Part shown: positions 23,822 to 35,100 of the stretch, piece by piece
How the letters are laid out: each line of letters starts with the position of its first letter
Position numbering within the stretch: position 1 is the stretch's first letter
Source: Setophaga petechia
Taxonomy: Eukaryota; Chordata; Aves; Passeriformes; Parulidae
DNA length: 64,000 nt
Direction: 5' to 3'
Assembly (NCBI GenBank): GCA_024362935.1
Contig: JANCRA010000009.1
Location: 14,949,572-15,013,571 of the forward strand
The notes under the pieces: generated by a model
Databases searched by the model: none
What the model was told of the DNA's origin: nothing
The model's input: the letters and a program-made list of their open reading frames with translations, nothing else
Translations under genes and position numbers: made by a program

Positions 23822-23884
23822 ATGGCCAGCGCGCCCCGGCCGGCCGCACCATGCCGAACAGGGCCGGCCTGGACACCGCGCTGA
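23822..23884 (+). promoter_or_regulatory. Upstream ORF overlapping the ATP8A2 start
   Basis: The ATG at 23822 (CCCATGG) is in another frame from the ATP8A2 start at 23851 and ends at TGA 23882-23884 after 20 codons. It therefore overlaps the first 11 codons, and the next in-frame main-frame ATG (Met13, 23887) lies 2 nt past the stop. It acts only if transcription starts upstream of 23822. Confidence 0.5.
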
Positions 23885-23929
23885 AGATGTCCCTGCGGCG
23901 GAAATCCTCCAAGATCCACTCCTCGGCCG
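23851..23929 (+). CDS. ATP8A2: ATP8A2 coding exon 1 (long N-terminus), P4-ATPase phospholipid flippase
   Basis: ATP8A2 is the catalytic subunit of a P4-ATPase that, with CDC50A (TMEM30A), moves phosphatidylserine and phosphatidylethanolamine from the outer to the cytosolic leaflet, mainly in neurons and photoreceptors. Only its N-terminus is in this window. This exon encodes 26 residues plus one base (MPNRAGLDTALKMSLRRKSS...), closely matching the long human N-terminus as I recall it (MLNGAGLDKALKMSLPRRS...). The start is in context ACCATGC and the donor is GCCG|GTGAGG. It joins in phase to 60021. Met13 (23887) is a possible alternative start. This tail is cytosolic and precedes the first membrane segment, and no catalytic motif lies in the window. 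Confidence 0.9.
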
Positions 23930-25400
23930 GTGAGGAAAGGGCGAGGCGAAGCGGGCGGGGAGGAGGCGCCGCGGCGGAGGAAGGAAGGCGCGGCGGAAAG
24001 GAAGGGAAGGGATGGCAGCGGCGCCTCCATGGCGCGGCCGCCCGGCCCTGCCGCCCCGCCGGCCGCGGCGCTCGGGGATCCTGCAGTGCCTTCCCCGCCC
24101 TCGGGGGCTCCCCTGGGCGTGGAGGTGCCGCCGGCGGGGCCGGGGCGAGGCTCTGCCCGCCCGCTCCCCGGCCCCAAGGGCACCGCGTCCCGCCTGCAGA
24201 CCCCGGCCCGGCGCTGCCGCACCTCCCGTCCGTCCCGCCAGGGCCCCCCGGCACCCTCAGCCCGCCGCGTGAGCAACCCCTCGTCCTCTTGGCTCTGACA
24301 GCTACTGACAGGGACATTTCTTCTGGTCAGAGGGCAGTACCGCCGGTGCAGGGGAGACAGGGGTCCCCCAAACCCACCCCGCCGGTCAGTGGCCTCTGTC
24401 CCGTGACCAGGAGTGGGGAGAGCGTCAGGCACTGCAGTGAGCCTGCGGAGAGGTCAATTACGGGGTTTCTTAAGAGGTGCGTTTAGGAAACTGTTTTCCA
24501 ACTAGTTCATAAAAAGAAGTAGACAGAAACGGGAGACTTTGAAGGTAGAATTCTCCTCGCAAAAGACTGACTTCTGTAGGACCAAGGTGCATTCAGATTT
24601 TGTCTCTGGTATGTTCTGCTTGGGCATAGATGAAGCATCAGTGACATTGCTGGTGACTTACAGACACCCGTTCCTGTGCAAATTATTTAGGTGCCTAGTA
24701 CAGTTTCTGTGGTGAGTAGTAGTATAATGCTGTTTCAGCTCTTTTTGTTTCAAGGAGAAATGTGCACATTTCCTAATCAGATCTGATTTGGGTTAAATCT
24801 CAGAGCACCTTGGAGAGTATTTGCTGGATTGCTTTTGGATGATGCTGTATTTGAAGATGTCCTTTAGCCACTCATGGCTGTTCAGCTCATGGAACCAGGC
24901 TAGAACTAGCTGAAACAAGAAAGCCACCTTCCCTTTGGCTCCTCTGCACAGCCTGGTCACTCTAGTAACATTTTCCTGTTTGGTGTCACTGCTTGGTAGC
25001 AAGGACAGAACGCCAGGGACTTCTGCATAGCAGCTGAAGTAAGTGGGATGCTGAGCAAAGAGGTGTGTAATGCCTGCTCAGAGGAAATGGTAAGGTTTCA
25101 GGGTAGGATTTAGCATATTACCCTCTCTACTTATCTTCAGCCTAAGCCATTCAGATGAAACAGTTGCAGTTAAGCAGATTCCACTTTCCAGTGTTTGGGG
25201 ATATGTCCACTTCTGCAGTCCGATCTGAAACCCTGTCCTGTGATAGGGAGGCTCCTTTTCCAGAACTGCAGTTTGGCAGATCTTTTTGTGACTTAACCTT
25301 TGGAATCCAAACCTAGGCTCCTTTCAGTGCTTGGCACTTGGAGAATGTTTAGCTTCAGCGTAGCGTACATAAGGAGTTAAAGCTTCAGCTTTTGTCGATG

Positions 25401-25590
25401 ACAGAACCACACACAATGGGTTGGAAGGGACCACAGAGGGTCCAACCTCCCTGCTCAAGCAGGGTCATCCTAGAGCACATTGGTTGGTATTGTGTCCAGA
25501 GGGTTCTGGTTCAATATTTCCAGTGCTTGGTCACCCACAATCCACAATCATACTCATGGATCTAGGTGGTTAAGTTGTGCCTCGATGCGC
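25401..25590 (-). mobile_element. CR1 LINE 3'-end fragment (antisense)
   Basis: It reads aaccacacacaatgggttggaagggacc...ggtccaacctccctgctcaagcagggtcatcctagagcac...gtccagagggttctggttcaatatttccagtg, the reverse complement of the CR1 3' end, with diverged sequence beyond about 25545. Confidence 0.9.
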
Positions 25591-27447
25591 TGGGTGGTTG
25601 GGGCACCCAGATCTTCTAACTGGGTTTTATCTCTACACAGACTCAGACTTTTACATGTTCCCTCTGTGTCACATAAGAAGAATCCAAATTAGATGGTACT
25701 TTGAAGAAAGATGGAGGTTACTGGTTAGCATTAAGATCAATTTCTAGCTATTGAACAATGTGTTTCCTATATAGAATATTTTCAAGGGTAACAAGAGTAC
25801 TTTCTAGTATTAAGTTGACTATAGTTGGTTTAGTACACCAGAGCCTGCTCTGGTGACTTAGGACAACCAGAACCAATCTCTCTGCCACCCAGAAAGTTCT
25901 GCCTTCCCCCTTCCTGTGCATTCCCACTGCTTTGCTTGTGTCAGCAATGGCCATCAGATGGTTACCTGTTCACCAGGATCAGTGCTGATGTGGCTCACTA
26001 CCAGTCTGTACGATCTGAATGCCAGCAGGGACCAGACACAGAAAGGCAGTAGCTCTGTTTTTCACAGCATGTTGTGGCTTGACATGCAGACCTGCCGTCT
26101 GTGGGGGCCAAACAGGTTCACGTGAGGGGCTCTGGGCTGTGTGAACTCAAATGTAAGAGCATACATTTTGACACTGAGCCACAGTCCACTGACAGGCAGT
26201 TCAGATGTGGTTGTGTGGTGGCACTGCAAAATCTCAAGACTCTTCTGAGCTGAATGGTGTGGAGGGGGAACCGGTCACCCTTATTGTCATCCTTAGTTAG
26301 GGTCAGGTAACTGTCTCTATCCATTGCAAGTTTTTCGGCATCCATGTATCAAAATGTTCTCTCTCCTTTCCTTTTTAGAGGAGAAGATCTTTCCTGCTCT
26401 GAAGGCTTTTAGTTTATTTGCTAGTTTTGTTTACTTATGAGGGAGTTTTGGTAATCTAAAGTATTAGGTTTTAGTTTGGGTCACTGAGATTTATTTTCAT
26501 ACCATGTAAAGCATTTCAGTAGCTTACAGACATTCCTTTTTAGTCAAGAAGAACACTGCCTCTGTGATGGTCTAACAATATCTTTTTGTCTCAGATTTTC
26601 GACCCTCCTGGACTTGGTAGTGTGACTTCCACATGTGCTACTACAGTATAAAGTACAACTGGAATACTTGATAGAATTTTAAACCTGGTTAACACCGGTA
26701 TAAAGCACTTGCCAGAAAAGCAGATGACGTGAAAAGGAGAATTTAGAGATGGGAAGTCACCTTCTGCCACTCAGATCATCACTGCGCTTCTTTTTTATGC
26801 ATTTGCTCATTAATCGATTTTTTCCTTGTACAAGTAAACCTTTTTATTGCTGTAATGTTGCACCAACTGAGCTAAATTGATTAGATTTAAATTATTCTCA
26901 AAGTCTCTAGCTCCTTACTGTTGTAACCACAGACATCAAAGACTAACTTGTTCTTCTCCTTCCTGCCTCCTTAAAATCACTAAAAATAAGAAACTGTCAA
27001 TAAGACATTAGATTACAATGGCATTTTTATTTTTAGGGGAAAAAATCGAATTTCAGCTTTATAATGGATTAAAGGTATAACTGATCTCTATATTATTTAC
27101 TGTGGTCTTTTTCAATTGCTCAGTGATACACAACAGCAACAAAAGTATTTTTAGTGTAAAGGTAGTAACAATCTTTTCTCAGGACATGGTTTTCCATGGT
27201 TTTCACCATTTCCTGTGAAATACTTGCTTACAGTTTATGCTATGTTTTTGATTTTAGAGTCTTAGTCCTTTCCTTGTAAAGGATCTGTCTCTTCCATTTT
27301 TCAGAGAAATGTCTATGCAAGAATTTCTTTGTGCTATTTTTGTGCTGTGATATAATTACCATGATTGCAACTGTTGGGAAGCATCATACAGAGCAGTTAA
27401 AACCCTACACAGGCACTTGTACTTTGGTCAAAGCTTTTATCCTTGAG

Positions 27448-27632
27448 CAAAGATGGTTAAAGCATTGGAACAGGCTCCTCAGGGAAGTGATTGGGTCACC
27501 ATGCCTGGAAGTGTTCAAAAATGAGTAGACATGGCTCTTTGCTGTAAGGTTTAGGGGCATGGTGGTATTCAGTCAAAGGGTGGACCTGATGATCTCAGAG
27601 GTCTTTTCCAAATGTAATGATTCTTTTATTTT
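27448..27632 (+). mobile_element. CR1 LINE 3'-end fragment (sense)
   Basis: It contains gcattggaacaggctcctcagggaagtg, caccatgcctggaagtgttcaaaaa, ggtggacctgatgatctcagaggtcttttcc and a final aatgattct, all typical of the CR1 tail. Confidence 0.9.
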
Positions 27633-28415
27633 ATCTGTAGTCATTTACAGGTTAGACATAATCCCTATAGATACATATAAAATGCCCAGGAGCTACAGGT
27701 GAAATATGTCATCAGCTCTGCATGATTTACGTATGGCTGTTGCTGCTTCAAATGAGGTGTAATTTGGTTTTGTAGGGGCAGGTTCAGGTGATGTAAGAAG
27801 CATGGTGAAGGCTACAAAGCTTTAACCTTGAAGCTCACTCTCATCGCCTCTACTCTTGGATATGTACATCCTATTTTGCAGGAGGATCAGCAGTTGCCTT
27901 GGATGCATTTTTAAGCAAACAACTCCTATGAAGGGATCAGCAAAGTGCTGAGCTAACAAATTCTTTAAAAACTATTATTAAAACTGTTTAAGTAAGAATA
28001 GAAGCCCTATTCTGCTGAGAGAAATGTACCTGGCAGGAGTAGTGACAGTGGGGACTGACCCGGGGGGTGCACTTCCTCAGCAAGTGCTTTAACCGCCCAT
28101 TAGCATCACCAAGAGTCACTGAAACATTGAGCAGGATGATTGCAACCATAGTGTTGGCACACAGAAATTCTGCTCTGTGATGGGGAACTTTTCCAGGTGA
28201 AGACTGAACTGCTACCAGTTTAGTGGCAGAAGTTAGTACTGAATAGACAGTACTGACTGCTTCAGTCCGTGTTTGTTCATGCACACACTAACTGTGTGGT
28301 GGTAATTCAGTGTGTTACAGACCTCCCATTGCTTTTCATCCACGTTTAACTGGCACACAGTGCAGTATAATGTGCAGCTCATTCTATCACATCAAAGGCC
28401 CCATCCTATTTATGT

Positions 28416-28453
28416 AAACACCAGTGACAATTATAAACACCAGTGACAATTAT
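28416..28453. repeat. Perfect 19-bp tandem duplication
   Basis: AAACACCAGTGACAATTAT occurs twice without a gap (28416-28434 and 28435-28453). The identity points to a recent duplication, possibly polymorphic. Confidence 0.95.
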
Positions 28454-31400
28454 GCCTTTTGACAAAGTGCTCATCCAATAAACCCCATGCTCTGCGTTAC
28501 TATGTTTCTGTAGTAGGACAAAGGGGAACCTTCTCAAGCTGTGTGGGATCTTGCAGGACTGTAAAGTGAGGTGGTGACAGTGACAGGGCTAACTGGAGGC
28601 CGACCTGAACTTCTGCTGCCTTTGCTTAAAGCTTGTTTGGCTGTGAGAGTTGGTTTGCATTAGAATCGGGGGGAATTTAAAATACTTCTGCTTAGGACAC
28701 TCAATTAGAAAAAGGTGATTTAAGCACAATTACTGTGGAGCAACTTCATAAATAACTAAGATCCTAAGTAGAGTGGCAGAAGAAACATTTTTTCCCTACT
28801 CTGATGGGGGAGGTGACACTATTATTAAATTCATTAAAGATCAAAGCACTCAGATGATAAGGAATACGTTATTTAGGAGTTAATTGAGGACATAAGAGAT
28901 TTAGCTACCCTTCTGTTTCCAGGATCAAATGAAATGAATGTATTTAATAAAAGTTTAAAATTCCACTTGCTGTATAGCCAATATGTGAACTCTCATGCTA
29001 CTTGAGTATTCATAACTCCATTGAAACAGACACATGTACTGCCTATTTATAGAAACTGTTTTATTCCTTCTCTGTGCCACTCTCTCCACAGGACTCTTGT
29101 TTCAGATTTTAGTTTTCCAGCAGTATCTGCTTTTAGTATACTTCCCTGTGCTGGGTGAGTCAGTTTTCTCCTTTTCTGGCCAGACCTAAAAGCACTGCCC
29201 TACCAGTGTGATTTGGCACAAATGCCACTCTATTCCATGAAGGATTAAAATATCTAACAGTGAAATGACTGCAAGGAAATCTGCTTGTCTGTTCAGGGTC
29301 CTAGAATATCTCCAAGATGATGGAACTGCTGGGTGTACTTCCTTATGGACCTCAGTGGGCAAAGAAAGAATAGTCATTTAGTATTGCATTTCCACTGCCA
29401 CAAGGTTTGAGTGCAGTCTTGATCTCTGCCAACTCTGCAGGGGTTTTTTTTAACCTGGGAATCCATGGCTTTGTGAGTGAGGTTGCTCTAAAGCATTCCC
29501 TTTTTTTGTTACCATTAACCCCCTTCCCTCTACAAGAAGTTTTAAGCTGATAGCTCCCATTGACTCGAGATGGTATTTTGGATGATCACTTGAAAACTGA
29601 TGTCAGCATCTAAAAGTGATCACTCTCCAATTAGCAATTCACAAGGCATTTTTATTGTAGTGAAGCCTTGCTGAGGGCCCTATAGAACAACCAGGTCATC
29701 TGTTTCTGCTCTTCTGGAAGGTTGTCAAGTGATGCCTTGTAGATTTTGCTACAGGGCAGCACTCTTGGCTGGTTCATTTTCCTTTGGCCAGTCTTGTTTG
29801 AGCTGTCAAGTATAGCCTTTAAATAATCTTTGAATCTGACAGAGCTGATTCGCTACTTGTGAAGCAATATCCTAATCACCTATGTTACCTTTTTTACTGC
29901 AACAAGGAGGTGTTCCAGGCTTATTTTCCTGTACCATGTTGTATTGTGACACATTTTAATTATGTCTGTAGTAGTACAAATACTGGAATATCTGTTACAG
30001 GCAGTATCTGCAGAGAGTGATTGTCAACATGTTCTTTTAAGGGATAGTTAATCCCAAAGTCTTTCTGGCACATATACCTGGTAGAGCAGAGCAATATACT
30101 GGATTTTGAAAAGGCAGTTGAGTATCTCTGCAGCAACATCTTTCTGCTTGTGGGACAGCTTTTAAGTGTGGCTTGCCACAAATATTTTCCTTTCAGTCTC
30201 TTATCTTTTCCAGCTAAGCTACTTAAGCCTTTTGGAGCAGTTGCAGGTATGTAAGACATGGCATCTGAGAGCTTTAGATAACTGATTCTCAGCTGGTGCA
30301 CTCAAAGGATAATTTGGGAAAGATCACTGACACAGTTGAGGATTGGGAAAAAAACCCCAGATTTTACAAAGTTTGAGGGTTTATTTTTAGTGCCAAAAAT
30401 TAATTATCAATATTGAAAATATATTATTTTCAGTTATTCCAGTATTTGTTAGGAAAGCTCTCAGATTTTTGATTAGTATTATCGCCAACTTTTCATAATG
30501 AATCCTGCCCACTACAAAAGTTCCTGGACAGTTTCTTTCCAGCTCCAGGAGTGGCTATATGCCTGTGTGTTTTGAAGTTCCTGGTGATCACACTGCTGGC
30601 TGAGTGGTAATTACACGACAGTAAAATTCCTGGAAGATACAATGGAGCAAAAAGACCTGAAAACAGAAGATGCAGAGCTTTGTATTTCAAGCCAAGGTGT
30701 AATAAGGCAAAGCTGACATGATGCTGATTTTAATGGGTGACCCAATCCAACCACCTATTTGGACTCCTCACAGAAGTGACACAATCCCTCTAGTTACAAT
30801 ATCACATCCATGTACATGACATTCACAGGAGGTTTTCCTGACAGCTACAGGTGTAGTTACCCTACACCTTTTAATGAGCACTAAATCCAGTTTAAATGAA
30901 CATGAAGTGTCAGTAAATTAGTCTCAATACTCTCATGTTATGATGAAGGATCACAAGATATACCATGGATTTTAAATATATTTCACGCCCCTTACATAGG
31001 GTGTTTTTGTTAATTCTAGTTCTGATCAACAGTTTGAAAACTCTTGCCGTGGGGTATTAGTGCAAAAAGAAGGTAAATGAGAACTTGTCTTCCACTTGAC
31101 TAAAATGGAAGAGCCGTGATTTTATCAGTTCATAATGGATCCAACAAAATGTGTCAGTTTGTTTTAGCTAAGGGTTTGGTTTGATGAATCTGCCTTCTTT
31201 TAGAGTGCTGGAAATCAGGATTAACACAAATTTAATTAGTGTATAGGTTCTATAAAGGAGAGAAGGCAGCCTGACATCTTGTTTAAAACTGACTGTGAGG
31301 TCTTGATTTTTAATTCCTGATTTCTTGAATGCAGATGACCAAACCCATTAATTTGATTTTATCAAATGAGGAGGTAGTCAGAAAGAGTGAAAGCAAGTCT

Positions 31401-31653
31401 TTATCTCCTTATAATAACATTACCCTGATAAATTTTTCTGCTTTGAACAGAAGGAGGGCTCAGGTGTTATCTCTTGTCAACCCAGCACTGTTCTGCCTAT
31501 TTGTACAAAACACAGTAAAGGCATTCCAAGATTCTGTGCCTGTGAGATTGGGGAACATTCACCCCAATGCTTATACAAAGGATACATGAAACAAGTTCCC
31601 CAGGCTTTTTTGTGCCTTCAAATACTCTAAGCATACATCACCCTACTTAACAG

Positions 31654-31825
31654 ATGCTGTTTATTTGTAAATGGGAGACAAAAGATGCCGAAAGGGTATG
31701 TGCAAAGTCAACATCAGCCATCAGAACTCTGAAATAGATACAGAGGTTACATCTGCATTTGTCATATCAGTTACACAGCTGGGAATCAGGATTTAACCTG
31801 GAAGCTTGAATCTGAATTCCAGATG
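31654..31825 (-). mobile_element. Possible ancient MIR-like SINE, antisense
   Basis: The order of pieces (gtaaatgggagac, then gcaaagtcaac, then acacagctgggaatcaggatttaacctgg...gaattccag) resembles the reversed core of an amniote MIR element. The match is weak and made by eye, so it may be chance. Confidence 0.25.
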
Positions 31826-34800
31826 ACATTTAGTCAACATTTCTGGATCACTGGGAAGGCTCAGCATAGTTATTGCTTCAGTGGTCCCGTGGCTACTGAA
31901 CTGAAGTACATCAATTGACATCAATACATCAAGACATCAGTCCTGGTGCCGTGTTCTGAACTGGGACAAAGAGACGGGAATTAAGGTATGCAGGTGCTGC
32001 CCAGGCTGGGAAGGGCACCACTTCTGCTTTACAGATTAACAGTTAAATCTTCTTTCCAGAGTTTCACTAAGACAAGTCTGCATCTGGAAGCCATCCTTGT
32101 GCCATTTACCTGACTGGTTGTAGGAGAAGAAGGAGCTTTCAACAAGAGCCTAGCAGACAGACAGGAGGAGAGAATGCTAGCCCTGCCCCCGCCAAATTTA
32201 TCCTAATTCTGCACTGCCTAAAGAGGGGGCAGCATTCGCTATCAGTCCTTAACTAAAATCCTGATCCCTGCTGAAGTTTTCCCACAATCTTCAGTAAAGA
32301 AAAAAAAAAAAAAGTTCCTTCTTTCTTATCAAAGTAATTTTATTTACAAATCTGAAATTTGTCTTTGAAAAGTTTTTAAACCCTACTGGTCATCATTATG
32401 GTAACAAAGTGGGGTGATCAGTCTTAAGAAAGAGAAAGGAGTGGCTAGAAAGATCTGAAATATCTGAGGAGAAAGAGTTCACTTCTTACAGAAAAAAAAA
32501 CCCCAACAACCTGGGGGGTGTGGGTCCCAAATTAAGACACTTTGGGAAAGTGCAAGTATCAGTCATTACTGTAGAGTTATTTTGGATCCATTCCCTCTTG
32601 TGAAATTGGAGTTGGACATTGAGTTTCAGCTGGGATAGAGCAGTGAGCAGCTGTATGGTACTTATTTTCCAGCTGGGGTTAAACCACAACGTATTTTTTC
32701 AGGTCTTTCTGTATAGTGCTGAGCCCCCATAATAGGAAGAATTAAAGATACATTTTCTGGAGAAGGTGAGCTTCCTGCTGTAAGTTGCAATGTATACTGT
32801 CAGTAAAGTTGTCCAGTGAACACAGATGAAACTTTCCCTAGTGCCTTCCAGGTAGCCCTTCTGTCATGGGTCTCTTAACTGGGACTGTGAAGACAGTATC
32901 TTCCACACACAGCATGGCCCCAATCCTATTCCCACTCTTGTGACAGAGTGGGACATGTGCAAAATTCCAAATCCAAAATCCCACAGTAGACCCAAGAAGG
33001 CCTCTTTAGTTTTGGGATCTCCACTGAAAACAAGAAGTCTGGTTTGTGTCACAGTAGATGCACCTCCTTTAAATCTGTGCCATTTCCACCCATGACTCCA
33101 TACTATTCTCCCTCAAGTGTTCTTAGCCATGTTGTTTCTGGTAGGAGTTCAAGTGAGAGACTTCAGCAGTCCTAAACATTCACCATTAAGAAAGACTGGG
33201 CTGCAAAGAAGTTTCTGCAGTCCTCAGCACTGGATGGTTTTGTTGAAGTTTTGGCCTGTCAGCTAATTACCTCAACCATTTTTTTTGAGGGCTTTCTGCC
33301 AAAACCCCAAAGAGAGAAAAACAGGGAGTAAAATAGCTGTAATAATAAATCTGATATGATCTGGTTGAGACAATGCAATTTGTGTTAGTGCTAAATAGCA
33401 GGGGATTTAAATAATTTAGTATTCATTTTGGTACTTTTTGGTTCATTAGACAGCCAGATTCCCAGAGTGTGTGTACTTGCCATTCCTGCTAGGAACACTG
33501 TTGTTTACAGAGACATTAAACTCTCTTATCACTGTCATCTTCTATATACAGGAATCCTGACAACCAAGGACAAGAGTTAATCTTCGATCTTCTTCCTACC
33601 AGAAACCTCCTCCCTTTTTTAATAAGCATCTTGCTGAATTTCTGCATCATTCTTTTATAGGCTTCAAATAAAATCAGAACAGTTTTGCCCTCTGATGAGA
33701 TGAAAACATTTATATTTCTATGTACCAGTTCACATCTTGTCAGGGCAGATGGTACTATTGGAGAGTACATTGTCATTAATTTGGGACTCAGCAACTGCAA
33801 ACAACCGTATTTTTTATTTCCATCACAACTTGTACACAAACTAGTGTTCAGTAATAAAATGTTACTATCCTAAGCAGAAGCAACAAAATTTACTGAGGTA
33901 AAGTAGCAGTAATGTGGTAGCTCCTGTCTTTGTGAGGAGCTAAAACTATTTCACTGCAGTTTCAAGTATTTTGTCATCAGTGGCTCTAGAGCAAGGGAAT
34001 AATTTTAGTTATCTACTTCAGAGGGCAAGATGAAGATCACAGACAGCTACACAGTGTTTGTATGGTGCTTAGAAGCCGAGGGTCATACACAAAGATATTT
34101 CTTTAGTCAGGTAAGCTTACAGCCATTAGATTTACTTGTTGTCATCTGGCTTTGGTGGTGTCAGACCTCACGAAACTAAGTACACCTGGATATTCTGGAC
34201 AAAATAAACAGAACATGACAATTTGTTTAATCCCCTGCTTCTTAGAAAGGTTATTTTTACAAGGTAATTTTATAAACTATATATCTTCAGGTTTTTTGGC
34301 ATTATTTTTTATTGTCTAAGTTGTTTATTAACACTGATTCTGTATTGACATAAACAATTCTAATAAGAAAATTTATATACTCAGTTTAGTAGACTAAAAT
34401 TTGAGAAGAGTAATTAAGAACCTGAAGAAAGGGGGAAGGGAAGTTCTACATTAAGGAGATTGGCAGTGCTTCAAGTAGAAGACTATGCTGTGACTGAGGC
34501 TATAGCCAAAAATAGAATTGGATTAACAGAAGAAAGGCAAGTAGATAAAACTAAGGTCAAAGCAGAAATAGATGCTTTAGAATTACCTCATGCACCAAAA
34601 GATATGAAGAGATATTTAAGGAGTTTTCCTATTATATGCACCTATAATGGAAAAATCAACTTACAGTAAGAGGCACTATGAAAAATGACTCAAATAATAA
34701 GCTAATTAAGAAGAACTAAGCTTTGAAATGGGCAGAAAAAACGACAATAATTTTTTCTGATTGTTTGTATGGCCTTTAACATGCATGGTATTACAAATAA

Positions 34801-34859
34801 ACTAACAAAAAAACCCCTGCAAAAGACAGCTGTAGTAATACCAACACTTACAAAAAGAA

Positions 34860-35100
34860 ACAGTAAAAATACCATTAGATACTCTCATTGAGGTGGGTAA
34901 CAGAGTGACGAGTCACACTCAATAGGTTGTGCTTTAACTCCTCCCCAGAAAAAAGGCTTAGCTAGGTAACAAGTTCTACCTGATTACAATTATTGCAGCT
35001 CTGTTTACACTAACGAGCCCCAGATGCATAATTAGTGGGGGAGAGAAGCTAATGCACACAGATAGGAAGACTTTAAAAGGGGGAAAAGTAGAAGAAGGTC
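34860..35100. promoter_or_regulatory. Candidate enhancer-like cluster in ATP8A2 intron 1
   Basis: Within 40 bp lie a forkhead motif TGTTTAC (35002-35008) and ATGCATAATTAG (35024-35035), which combines an octamer-like half with a homeodomain TAATTA-type core. This rests on motif resemblance only. Confidence 0.2.

Larger units (their letters stand above)
23640..24290 (+). promoter_or_regulatory. ATP8A2: Distal CpG-island promoter of ATP8A2
   Basis: A GC- and CpG-dense block enclosing coding exon 1 of ATP8A2. GC boxes are frequent and no TATA box is evident. An AUG at 23822 in good context (CCCATGG) opens a 20-codon upstream frame that overlaps the main start. The transcription start cannot be fixed from sequence alone. 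Confidence 0.8.

Noticed and set aside
23578..24432. 284-codon minus-strand ORF over ATP8A2 exon 1
   Set aside because: Antisense shadow in a CpG island with Pro, Arg, Gly and Ala bias, while the sense exon has a convincing ATP8A2 match and donor site.
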